Source of the DNA: Hymenobacter sp. YIM 151500-1
Lineage (GTDB): Bacteria; Bacteroidota; Bacteroidia; Cytophagales; Hymenobacteraceae
Direction of reading: 5' to 3'
Assembly (NCBI RefSeq): GCF_025979885.1
Contig: NZ_CP110139.1
Span: 1 to 64,000, forward strand
DNA: 64,000 nt
Shown here in pieces: positions 7,956 through 15,435 of this stretch. Position 1 is the stretch's first letter; each line of letters begins with the position of its first letter. The translations under genes were made by a program, and so were the position numbers. The notes under the pieces are model-generated. The model did not search any database, was not told the DNA's origin, and saw nothing but the letters and a program-made list of their open reading frames with translations.

Positions 7956-8549
7956 ATGAAAACCGTTTACCTCAGTGCCCTGCTGTGCGGGGCCAGTGCC
8001 GCCTACGGCCAAACCACCGCCATCAAGACCAACCTGCTGAGCCCCGTTGTGCGGGCCGGCAGCGTGGCCCTGGAGCGGCAACTGAAACCGGGCACTTCAT
8101 TGCAGCTCCATGCCTTTTACACGCCGGGTACTGGCCGGATACTGGGCGGTACTCGTGTGGAAGGTTACGGCATCACGCCGGAGCTACGGTTTTATGTGGG
8201 CGGCCAGCAGCTGACCGGCTTCTACCTCGGGCCTTACCTGCGCTACCAGCAGTTTCGGGTGGTGGAGAAGCTGGAGCCCTGCGACAGCTGGTTTGGCGCG
8301 TCCGGTAACTGCGCCACCTGGGGCCAGCCCACGGAGCGGCGGGGTACGTTGCGGGCGTTTGGCGTGGGCATTCTGTTTGGGAGACAGTGGCGGGTAGGGC
8401 AGCACTTCATCCTCGACCCGTTCGTAGGCCTGGGCTTCAACGGCAGCGTGGCGGAGACAACCGATTCGTTTGAGAATGACTTCGACAATACCGAGCTCTA
8501 CAATGGCCTGGAACCCCGGCTGGGCCTGGCTATAGGAGTGGCGTTCTGA
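7956..8549 (+). CDS. DUF3575-type outer-membrane beta-barrel protein
   Basis: A 197-residue protein with a signal peptide ending at AYGQ (residues 1-18 or so). The first strand, TTAIKTNLLSPVVRAGSVALERQL, is typical of DUF3575 family proteins of Bacteroidota. Alternating aromatic strands follow (PELRFYVGG, LGPYLRYQQF, GVGILFGRQW, LDPFVGLGF), ending RLGLAIGVAF with terminal Phe, as usual for outer-membrane barrels. Two cysteines (in EPCDSW and GNCATW) could form a disulfide in an extracellular loop. The ATG at 7956 is preferred because it starts the signal peptide. Function unknown. Confidence 0.75.
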   Translation: MKTVYLSALLCGASAAYGQTTAIKTNLLSPVVRAGSVALERQLKPGTSLQLHAFYTPGTGRILGGTRVEGYGITPELRFYVGGQQLTGFYLGPYLRYQQFRVVEKLEPCDSWFGASGNCATWGQPTERRGTLRAFGVGILFGRQWRVGQHFILDPFVGLGFNGSVAETTDSFENDFDNTELYNGLEPRLGLAIGVAF

Positions 8550-8604
8550 CCAAAGGCAGCCATCTGAAGCTGCCAATTGCCCGGCAGCGGCTTTCTTTGC
8601 GGCC

Positions 8605-9057
8605 GTGTCCGACCTCAAACCCCACCTTCACGCCGCCTGCCTGGCCTACGTGCAGCAGCGCATAGCTGCGGCCCAGCAGGCCATGCAGGCCGCCCAGGAA
8701 TCGGCCAACTCCGAGACCAAGAGCAGTGCCGGCGACAAGTACGAAACCGGCCGCGCCATGGCCCACGAGGAGCGCAACCGCAACGCCGTGCAGCTGCAAG
8801 AGGCCCTGAAGCTGCACGCCGAGCTGGAGCGCCTCAACCCCGCCGCGCCCTGCGACACCGTGCGGCCCGGTGCCCTGGTCGAAACCTCGCTGGGACGGTT
8901 CTACGTGAGCATCAGCGCCGGCAAGCTGGTGGTAGATGGGCAGGAGGTATTTGCCGTGTCGCCGGCCGCGCCGGTGATGGCCGCGCTGGCGGGCAAGCGG
9001 GCCGGGGAGCAGGCTGTGTTCAATGGCAAACCAGTGCGGATAACGGCTATTCGGTAG
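8605..9057 (+). CDS. GreA/GreB-like C-terminal domain protein
   Basis: A 150-residue protein starting at GTG. The N-terminal half is a helical hairpin with the segment NSETKSSAGDKYETGRAMAHEE (about 35-56). I recall this hallmark from a Bacteroidota family often mislabelled as 3-oxoacyl-ACP synthase. The C-terminal half has strands typical of the GreA/GreB C-terminal domain (VRPGALVETSLGRFYVSI, VFAVSPAAPVMAALAGK). It may bind RNA polymerase or act as a transcript-cleavage modulator, but this is not shown. A TTTCTTTG box ends 5 bases before the start, so the mRNA could be leaderless. Confidence 0.7.
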   Translation: MSDLKPHLHAACLAYVQQRIAAAQQAMQAAQESANSETKSSAGDKYETGRAMAHEERNRNAVQLQEALKLHAELERLNPAAPCDTVRPGALVETSLGRFYVSISAGKLVVDGQEVFAVSPAAPVMAALAGKRAGEQAVFNGKPVRITAIR

Positions 9058-9173
9058 TAAACCTTCGACGCTTCTCGAGTGGCGTGACCCAAGCTCCGGG
9101 ATGCGCAGCTGACGGCATTGTTCCCTACACAGCCCAATGGGGCCACGCAGCTTACCTACGGCTCGTGTACCTG

Positions 9174-9293
9174 ATGTGCAGCTGCCCGGTGCTGGCCGAG
9201 CTGACCCAGGCCCGCAACCGGCAGCTGCAAGCCTGGGTGACGGGTACCGAGGAAGGCGACGTGTGCCGCGGCTCGGTGCGGCTGAAAAAATAG
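9174..9293 (+). CDS. Possible small ORF or gene remnant
   Basis: A 39-residue frame beginning MCSCPVLAEL and ending SVRLKK. Third codon positions are strongly G/C as in neighbouring genes, and the same coding bias extends slightly upstream of the ATG, which suggests either a small gene or the tail of a decayed one. There is no recognisable domain and no visible ribosome binding site. The rest of 9058-9339 shows no gene. Confidence 0.25.
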   Translation: MCSCPVLAELTQARNRQLQAWVTGTEEGDVCRGSVRLKK

Positions 9294-9311
9294 CGGAGCC
9301 GGCGCGGGTTG

Positions 9312-9319
9312 TACCTTTG
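9312..9319 (+). promoter_or_regulatory. -7 type promoter box for dxr
   Basis: TACCTTTG matches the Bacteroidota -7 consensus exactly and ends 20 bases before the dxr ATG at 9340. Confidence 0.55.
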
Positions 9320-9339
9320 CCGGCATACCAAGTTTTTCA

Positions 9340-10521
9340 ATGCCTTCCGCTACGTTTCCTAAACGAATTACCTTGCTGGGCTCCACCGGCTCCATCGGCA
9401 CGCAGGCCCTGAACGTGGTGCGCGCCCAGCCGGGCCGGTTTACCATCACGGCGCTGTCGGCCCACTCCAACGCCGAGCTGCTGATTCAGCAGGCCCAGGA
9501 GTTTCGGCCCGCCGCCGTGGTTATCGGCGACGAAAGCAAGCTGGGCCAGGTGCGCGCTGCCCTGGCCCACCAGCCCGAAACCGAGGTGCTGGCCGGCCCC
9601 GCCGCCCTAGCCGACGTGGCCGCCCGCCCCGACGCCGACATCGTGCTGACGGCCATGGTGGGTTACGCCGGCCTGCTGCCCACAGTGCGCGCCATCCAGG
9701 CCGGCAAAGACATTGCCCTGGCCAACAAGGAAACCCTGGTAGTAGCCGGCCAGCTCATCACCGACCTGGTGCGCCAGCACGGCGTCCGCCTACTGCCCGT
9801 CGATTCGGAGCACTCGGCCATCTTTCAGTGCCTGGTAGGGGAGGAGCAGAACCCGATTGAGAAAATCATCCTTACGGCCTCGGGCGGGCCGTTCCGAGGC
9901 CGCAGCCGCGAGCAGCTGGCCCAGGTTACGAAGGCCCAGGCCCTGAAGCACCCCAACTGGGACATGGGCGCCAAAATCACCATCGACTCGGCCTCGCTCA
10001 TGAACAAGGGCCTGGAGGTGATTGAGGCCAAGTGGCTGTTTGGGCTGCGCAACGAGCAGATTGACGTGGTGGTGCACCCGCAGAGCATCATCCACTCCCT
10101 GGTGCAGTTCGAGGACGGCTCCCTGAAGGCCCAGCTCGGCCTACCCGACATGAAGCTGCCCATCCAGTACGCCCTGGGCTACCCCCAGCGCCTGCCCAAC
10201 GAGTTTCCGCGTTTCTCTTTCCTGGACTATCCCCAGCTCACCTTTGAGCCCGCCGATACGGGCACGTTCCGCAACCTGGCCCTGGCCTTTGAGGCCATGC
10301 GCCAGGCTGGCAACGCGCCCTGCATCCTCAATGCTGCCAACGAAGTAGCCGTGGCCGCCTTCCTGCGCGACGAAATCGGCTTCCTGGAAATGTCGGAGGT
10401 GGTGGAAACGAGCCTCGCGCGGGTTTCGTACCTTGCCGCTCCCTCACTCGACGACTACGTGCTGACCGACCAGGAAACGCGCCGCGTGGCCCAGGAACTG
10501 GCCCGCGCCCGCGCTGTCTGA
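9340..10521 (+). CDS. dxr: 1-deoxy-D-xylulose 5-phosphate reductoisomerase
   Basis: Catalyses NADPH-dependent rearrangement and reduction of DXP to 2-C-methyl-D-erythritol 4-phosphate, the second step of the MEP isoprenoid pathway, in the cytosol. The 393-residue length is normal. The NADPH-binding loop GSTGSIG is at 14-20. NKETLVVAG, PVDSEHSAIFQ, ILTASGGPFRG and the substrate/metal segment DSASLMNKGLEVIEA are all present. The next gene, rseP, follows in the same direction after a 291-bp repeat-bearing spacer; a dxr-rseP pairing is common in bacteria. Confidence 0.98.
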   Translation: MPSATFPKRITLLGSTGSIGTQALNVVRAQPGRFTITALSAHSNAELLIQQAQEFRPAAVVIGDESKLGQVRAALAHQPETEVLAGPAALADVAARPDADIVLTAMVGYAGLLPTVRAIQAGKDIALANKETLVVAGQLITDLVRQHGVRLLPVDSEHSAIFQCLVGEEQNPIEKIILTASGGPFRGRSREQLAQVTKAQALKHPNWDMGAKITIDSASLMNKGLEVIEAKWLFGLRNEQIDVVVHPQSIIHSLVQFEDGSLKAQLGLPDMKLPIQYALGYPQRLPNEFPRFSFLDYPQLTFEPADTGTFRNLALAFEAMRQAGNAPCILNAANEVAVAAFLRDEIGFLEMSEVVETSLARVSYLAAPSLDDYVLTDQETRRVAQELARARAV

Positions 10522-10614
10522 CCCATCGGCACTTCTGTGGGCGCCGGTGCGTTGTTTGTGTCATTCCGAGCACAGCGAGGAATCTGGCACGCTGACGCGT
10601 GAATGGTTAAGACC

Positions 10615-10717
10615 GTCGTGCTGAGCCCCGCGAAGCATCTCTACCGCTTCGTCTGGGGCTTGTTCAACGAAGCGGGAGAGATGCTTCGACTTCGCCTCCG
10701 GCTGCGCTCAGCATGAC
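10615..10717. repeat. Dispersed palindromic repeat, family B copy 1
   Basis: Left arm begins GTCGTGCTGAGC and contains GAAGCATCTCT; right arm contains AGAGATGCTTCG and ends with CTCAGCATGAC. Related copies are at 46165-46257 and 51478-51595. Just upstream is another short motif, TGTCATTCCGAGC at 10559-10571. Downstream (about 10718-10797) is a CACC/CATC-rich leader running up to rseP. These repeats fill the 10522-10812 space; no gene is seen in it. Confidence 0.8.
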
Positions 10718-10812
10718 TGTTTACCTGTTACCATTTACCTGTTACCTCATCACCTCCTCCCTTCATCACCTCATTCACCTAAAATTCCCTCATTCCTTTG
10801 GAAGGATTTATC

Positions 10813-12144
10813 ATGGCCGGGCAAATGCTGCTGGGCCTCTCCATTCTGGTGGGCTTGCACGAGTTCGGACACTTTGCGGCGGCCAAATACTTCAAGATTC
10901 GGGTCGATAAGTTTTACATCTTCTTCGACTTCCTGTTTCCGCTGCCCAACGTCCTCAACTTCGCCCTCTTCAAAAAGAAAATCGGCGAGACGGAGTACGG
11001 CCTGGGCTGGTTCCCGCTGGGTGGCTACGTGGCCATCCACGGCATGATCGACGAAACCCAGGACGCCAACAGCTTGGCCGCCGAGCCCCAGCCCAACGAG
11101 TTCCGGGCCAAACCGGCCTGGCAGCGCCTCATTGTAATGCTGGGCGGCATCATCATGAACGTCATCACCGGCATCGTCATCTTCTCCCTGCTCACCTACA
11201 CCCAGGGCGAAAGCTACCTGCCAGCATCGGAGGTGCGCTACGGGGTGGTACCTAACGACCTGGGCAAGGCTATTGGCTTCCGGCAGGGCGACAAAATCGT
11301 GAAAATCAATGGCCGCCCGTTCCAGGAGTTCAACGACGTGTACAGCCCCGACGTGGTGCTGGGCACCAACGCCTACTACACCGTAGACCGTGCCGGGCAG
11401 CTCGTGGATATTCCGGTGCCCGCCAACTTCATGGACCGCCTCGCCGACGACAAGCAGTCGGGCTTCGTGCTGCCTCTGGACCCCTTTGTGGTAAAGGAAG
11501 TAGTAGGCAGCAGCCCTGCTGCCCGCGCCGGCCTGCAACCCAACGACCGGATTCTCCAGGTCGGCGGCCAGAAGATTCAGTTTTTCCCCGAGTTGCAACA
11601 GGCCCTCAAGCAAGCTGCTGGCAAAACCACGCCCTTGTTGGTAGAGCGAGGCGGCCAGCCGGTTACGCTGCGCGTGAATGTGGATGAGGACGGAAAAATC
11701 GGCTTCATGCCCAAGTCCTTGTTGCGCTACGCCACCCGCGAATACGGCTTGCTGGAGTCGATTCCGGTGGGCACCAAGCAGGCCTTTGGGGTGGTGACGA
11801 CGCAGATGAAGGCCTTTGGTAAGATTTTTAGCGGCGAAGCATCCTTCCGGAAGTCCATCGGCGGGCCCATCGAAATTGCCCAGCAGTACGGCGGCAAGTG
11901 GGACTGGCTGCGGTTCTGGACGCTCACCGGGCTGCTGTCCATGGTGCTGGCCTTTATGAACCTGCTGCCCATCCCGGCCCTCGACGGCGGCCACGTGGTG
12001 TTCCTGCTCTACGAAATAATAGCTGGCCGCAAGCCTTCGGACAAGTTCTTGGAAAATGCCCAGCGGGTAGGCATGATGCTGATTCTGGGCCTGATGGCCT
12101 TCACGCTCATTATCAACCCCATTCTGAAAAAGCTGGCACTGTAA
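10813..12144 (+). CDS. rseP: RseP-type site-2 protease (RIP metalloprotease)
   Basis: Inner-membrane zinc metalloprotease that cuts transmembrane segments of anti-sigma factors or signal-peptide remnants. The 443-residue product carries the zinc motif HEFGH at 16-20 in the first membrane helix. Two PDZ-like regions lie in the middle (around 130-220 and 225-300), and LDGG at 390-393 lies in the third helix, supplying the second zinc-site Asp. I chose the ATG at 10813 because GGAAGG precedes it at a normal spacing; an in-frame TTG at 10798 is less likely. A hairpin terminator follows at 12172-12206. Confidence 0.96.
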   Translation: MAGQMLLGLSILVGLHEFGHFAAAKYFKIRVDKFYIFFDFLFPLPNVLNFALFKKKIGETEYGLGWFPLGGYVAIHGMIDETQDANSLAAEPQPNEFRAKPAWQRLIVMLGGIIMNVITGIVIFSLLTYTQGESYLPASEVRYGVVPNDLGKAIGFRQGDKIVKINGRPFQEFNDVYSPDVVLGTNAYYTVDRAGQLVDIPVPANFMDRLADDKQSGFVLPLDPFVVKEVVGSSPAARAGLQPNDRILQVGGQKIQFFPELQQALKQAAGKTTPLLVERGGQPVTLRVNVDEDGKIGFMPKSLLRYATREYGLLESIPVGTKQAFGVVTTQMKAFGKIFSGEASFRKSIGGPIEIAQQYGGKWDWLRFWTLTGLLSMVLAFMNLLPIPALDGGHVVFLLYEIIAGRKPSDKFLENAQRVGMMLILGLMAFTLIINPILKKLAL

Positions 12145-12171
12145 AGCCGTAAGTTGTGACGCCTTGCCCCC

Positions 12172-12206
12172 AAAGCCGTGCTGCCCGCTGAAGGTGGCAC
12201 GGCTTT
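12172..12206 (+). terminator. Hairpin after rseP
   Basis: AAAGCCGTGC (12172-12181) pairs with GCACGGCTTT (12197-12206), 15-base loop, followed by a short T-run. Probable intrinsic terminator of rseP. Confidence 0.6.
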
Positions 12207-12250
12207 TCGTATCCGGCTGTTTCTCTCGTGGCTACTTTGCTTCCCCATCT

Positions 12251-12757
12251 ATGCCTGTCACCCGCCGCCTGCTACTGCCGCTGCTGCTCCTGCTACCCTT
12301 GGCCGTGGCCTGGGCCCATGCCTACCACGCCAGCATCCTGGAAATGCGCCACAACTCGCAGAAGCAGCGCCTGGAAATGGCGTTGAAAATCTTCACGGAT
12401 GATTTAGAAAAGGCCTTGTCGGAAGGCCAACCCGCTCCCGTGCGCCTCGACGTGACGCCCCGCGCCCAGCTGAACCCGCTGCTGACCAGGCTGCTCACCC
12501 GCTCCGTGCAGCTCAGCCTGCGCCCCGGTCAGCCCGCCCAGCCCCTCACGCTGGTAGGGTTGCAGAAGGAAACCGACGCCTACTGGCTCTACTTCACAGC
12601 GCCAGCCCCGGCTACCCTCACCGGCCTCACCCTGCACCACCGCCTCCTGCTCGACCTCTTCCCCGACCAGATGAACATCGTCAACCTCGACGCCGGCGGC
12701 CACAAGCAAAGCCTGCTGTTTCGGGAAGGCCAGGAAAAGCAGGAGGTGAAGTGGTGA
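12251..12757 (+). CDS. DUF6702 family exported protein
   Basis: A 168-residue protein with an N-terminal hydrophobic signal segment (LLLPLLLLLPLAVAWA, about 6-21). HAYHASILEMRHNS and LEMALKIFTDDLEKAL are characteristic of the DUF6702 family of Bacteroidota periplasmic or surface proteins. Function unknown. I chose the ATG at 12251, which opens the signal peptide; TACTTTG-like sequence lies about 12 bases upstream. The TGA stop codon directly abuts the left arm of the second family A palindrome. Confidence 0.75.
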   Translation: MPVTRRLLLPLLLLLPLAVAWAHAYHASILEMRHNSQKQRLEMALKIFTDDLEKALSEGQPAPVRLDVTPRAQLNPLLTRLLTRSVQLSLRPGQPAQPLTLVGLQKETDAYWLYFTAPAPATLTGLTLHHRLLLDLFPDQMNIVNLDAGGHKQSLLFREGQEKQEVKW

Positions 12758-13146
12758 GGCCTCACCCCCCGGCCCCCTCTCCCGCGGAGAGGGGGAGCCT
12801 GACGACAGTTGTTCTACGCCGCCCTGTCGGCTCCCGCCTCCAGTACGGCTACCGATACAGATGGCACTGAATTCCCAGCCGCGTAGCGGCCTACAGATTT
12901 GTAGAATAGAAATAGGTAAAAAGCTCAGCGCCGCGTAGCGGGGCAAGAAACGGTCAAGCGTCTCTTGCCCCGCTACGCGGCGCTACATTTCTCTACGGGT
13001 GACGGCTACAAGCCTTGAGCCGCTACGCGGCCACTGTGCTACTACAGGCAGGTAGCCGTTCTGGAGGCGGGAGCCGACAGGGCGGCGTAGAACAACTGTC
13101 GTCAGGCTCCCCCTCTCCACGGGAGAGGGGGCCGGGGGGTGAGGCC
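12758..13146. repeat. Long palindromic element, family A copy 2
   Basis: Outer arms 12758-12853 and 13051-13146 (96 bp each) are reverse complements with 2 mismatches. Inner hairpins match those of copy 1 in position but not in exact bases: GGGGCAAG pairs with CTTGCCCC where copy 1 has GGTGCAAG with CTTGCACC, and GCCGCGTAGCGGC pairs with GCCGCTACGCGGC. The element fills the space between the DUF6702 gene and the OmpA-family gene exactly, from stop codon to stop codon. No protein gene is supported within it. Confidence 0.9.
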
Positions 13147-15147
13147 CTACCACCCACTGCCCGCCCCCGCGTCCGGCTTCTTATCGTCTTCGGGCTTAAT
13201 CAGCCGGAACTCTACGCGGCGGTTGGTGCGGGCGTCTTCTTCGGTGGCTTCAATGTCCTTGAGGCGCTGGGTGCTGCCGTAGCCCATGCTTTCGATGCGG
13301 TTGGGCTTGAGCTTGCCTTTCTGCTCGATGTAGCGCCGGATAGCCTCGGCCCGGTCCTGCGAGAGGGTCATGTTGAAATCCGGGTCGCCCTTGGTGTCGG
13401 TGTGGCCCGAGATGCTGAGGCGGAACGTGGGATGGTCGACCATGAACACGGCAATGCGGTCCAGCACCGGGTGCATGCTGGGCCGGATGGCGGCCTTGTC
13501 CTGGTCGAACTCGATATTCTTAAAAATGAGCGGCAGCTTGTAGTCTATCGAGTTAGTCATCAGCTTCATCACCGTGTCGGCTTTCAGCGCAAACTTCTTC
13601 TCCACGCTGAAAAAGTCGGGGCTCTGAATCAGCATCACGTAGTGCGAGCCTTCAATCAGGTCGAAGTCGAAGGTACCGTCGTCGCGCAGGTACTTGCTGG
13701 CTACCTCAATGCCGTTGTCGGTGTCGATGATGCTCACAATGCCGTTCAGCGGCTTCTGGCTCACCGAGTCAATCAGGGCACCTTCCACGTGGGTGACGGC
13801 CAGGGGCTGGGCCTCCATGGGCAGCGGGAAAGAGTAGAGGTCCAGGTTTTTCATTTCCTTTTCCTCCGAGCGGGCGTAGTACAGGCTCTTGGAGTCACCG
13901 TCGATGGTGAAATAGTACTCCGAGCCCTTGCCATTCACCAGCGGCCCGATATTGATGGGCTCCTGCCAGCGGCCCCGCGTGCGGTAGGTTTTGTAGATGT
14001 CGAAGTCGCCGAAGTTGAGCAGCTGCCCGCGGGAGCTGAAGTAGAGCACGTGGTAGAGCGGGTGGTAGAAGGGGCTAACCTCACTCTCACGGGTGTTTAC
14101 GGTAGGGCCCAGGTTCTGGGCGCGGCCCCACTGCCCGTTCTTCTGCTTTACCGTAAACCAGATGTCGGACAGCCCGAAGCCCCCGAGCCGGTCGGAGGCA
14201 AAGTACAGCGTGTCCTCGCCCGGCGACAAGGTGGGCTGCGAGTCCCAGGCTCCGGAGTTCACGCCCGCGCCCAGGCTCTTGGGCATAGTCCACTGCCCGT
14301 CCTTGAACGTGGACACGTATAGGTCGCAGTTGCCGTGGCAGGTGGGACACTCGCAGCGGGCAAAGAACAGCGTCTTGCCATCCTTGCTGATGCAGGCCGA
14401 GCCTTCGTTATAGGGCGAGTTGATGGGCTTGGGCAGGGGCTCGGCATCAGTCCACAGCTCATTCTCCCGCCTTGACAGGTACAGGTCCTCATCCACCACG
14501 CCGTGAATGCCGCGCATCTTGCGCTTGGAGGAGAAGATCAGCTGGTTGGCGTCGGCGTTGAGCGTGGGGCCGTAGTCCTCAGCCGGAGAGTTTACGGCGT
14601 CGCCCATGCTGGTGTACACGCCCTTGGGCGGCCGAAATGAGGCTATGTTCTTGCGGTACTCCACCAGGTCGTAGTACACCTTGAGGGGCACGTATAGGTC
14701 GGCGTCTTTTTGCTCCAGGGAGTCGTAGTAGAGCTGTACTTTTTTAAGGTCCTGGCGGCGGTGTTTCAGGGCCAGGCGGTAGTATACCTTGGCCTGGTCG
14801 GCGTTGCCGGCCTTTTCCCAGAGCTGGCCCAGGCGCCAGAGCAGGTTGGTGTCGCGGTAGAAATTCTCGATGCCGAACTGCCCCACGTAAGTGCCGAGCA
14901 GGTTGCGGGCCGCCGTCCAGTTTTTGCGCTTTTCGGCCCGCTGTATCTCGCGCAGGGCTTTTTTATTGTGGTAATAGGCCAGGCGGTTCACGTTCGGGAA
15001 AGTGGGCGTGCCGTCGGCGCGGGGGCGCACGGTGCGCACGCTCAGCTTGCCGGCCGCCGTGCCTTTCTTTTGCTGGGCGCGCAACGCCAGGTGCGGCAGC
15101 AGGAAAACTACCAGAAGAACAGAAAAAAAGCGGAGAAAACGCGGCAT
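13147..15147 (-). CDS. PorE-like OmpA-family protein (TPR, beta-propeller, CRD, OmpA)
   Basis: A 666-residue exported protein. After a signal peptide (ending near ALRAQ, residue 24) come TPR-like helices (about 60-140). A PD40/WD40-like propeller (about 185-440) has repeats such as LIFSSKRK, LYFASDRLGGFGLSDIW and LYFSSRG. A carboxypeptidase-regulatory-like domain (about 470-545) follows, then an OmpA peptidoglycan-binding domain (about 555-655, with SGHTDTKGD and LSQDRAEAIRRYI). This domain order matches PorE, which links the type IX secretion machinery to peptidoglycan, though similar proteins exist outside it. A Cys-rich loop (ARCECPTCHGNC) may hold disulfides. I chose the ATG at 15147, which starts the signal peptide. 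Confidence 0.82.
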   Translation of the reverse strand: MPRFLRFFSVLLVVFLLPHLALRAQQKKGTAAGKLSVRTVRPRADGTPTFPNVNRLAYYHNKKALREIQRAEKRKNWTAARNLLGTYVGQFGIENFYRDTNLLWRLGQLWEKAGNADQAKVYYRLALKHRRQDLKKVQLYYDSLEQKDADLYVPLKVYYDLVEYRKNIASFRPPKGVYTSMGDAVNSPAEDYGPTLNADANQLIFSSKRKMRGIHGVVDEDLYLSRRENELWTDAEPLPKPINSPYNEGSACISKDGKTLFFARCECPTCHGNCDLYVSTFKDGQWTMPKSLGAGVNSGAWDSQPTLSPGEDTLYFASDRLGGFGLSDIWFTVKQKNGQWGRAQNLGPTVNTRESEVSPFYHPLYHVLYFSSRGQLLNFGDFDIYKTYRTRGRWQEPINIGPLVNGKGSEYYFTIDGDSKSLYYARSEEKEMKNLDLYSFPLPMEAQPLAVTHVEGALIDSVSQKPLNGIVSIIDTDNGIEVASKYLRDDGTFDFDLIEGSHYVMLIQSPDFFSVEKKFALKADTVMKLMTNSIDYKLPLIFKNIEFDQDKAAIRPSMHPVLDRIAVFMVDHPTFRLSISGHTDTKGDPDFNMTLSQDRAEAIRRYIEQKGKLKPNRIESMGYGSTQRLKDIEATEEDARTNRRVEFRLIKPEDDKKPDAGAGSGW

Positions 15148-15192
15148 AACGAAATACAGCACTGCGCCAGCAACGGCCGGCGCGAAAGGCAT

Positions 15193-15200
15193 CAAAAATA
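15193..15200 (-). promoter_or_regulatory. -7 type box for the PorE-like gene, within a hairpin
   Basis: On the minus strand it reads TATTTTTG, matching TAnnTTTG, 45 bases upstream of the ATG. The box lies inside a perfect 10-bp hairpin (15189-15198 with 15206-15215). The 288-bp divergent space 15148-15435 up to lon holds nothing else recognised. Confidence 0.4.
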
Positions 15201-15435
15201 GACATTTTTTGATGCGCTGCCTCACTTTCCGGCCGCCTGCCACCACGACCCGGCGCGGCAGCGGCGGAGCGCCGCGTTGGCGGAAATTTTGCCCGTCCGG
15301 CGGCCGGCAAGCCATGGCACGGCGCTTGTCCAATCCGTATCTTCGGGCTGCGCTTCGGTGTAAGTACGGCCGCAGGGCCGCTGCCCTGCCACTATGGCAC
15401 CTGTCCGCCCGCTTGTTTTGCCTCTTTTTGTTTGC

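Noticed and set aside
10771..11994. 407-codon minus-strand ORF opposite rseP
   Set aside because: Antisense shadow; rseP motifs HEFGH and LDGG fix the real frame.
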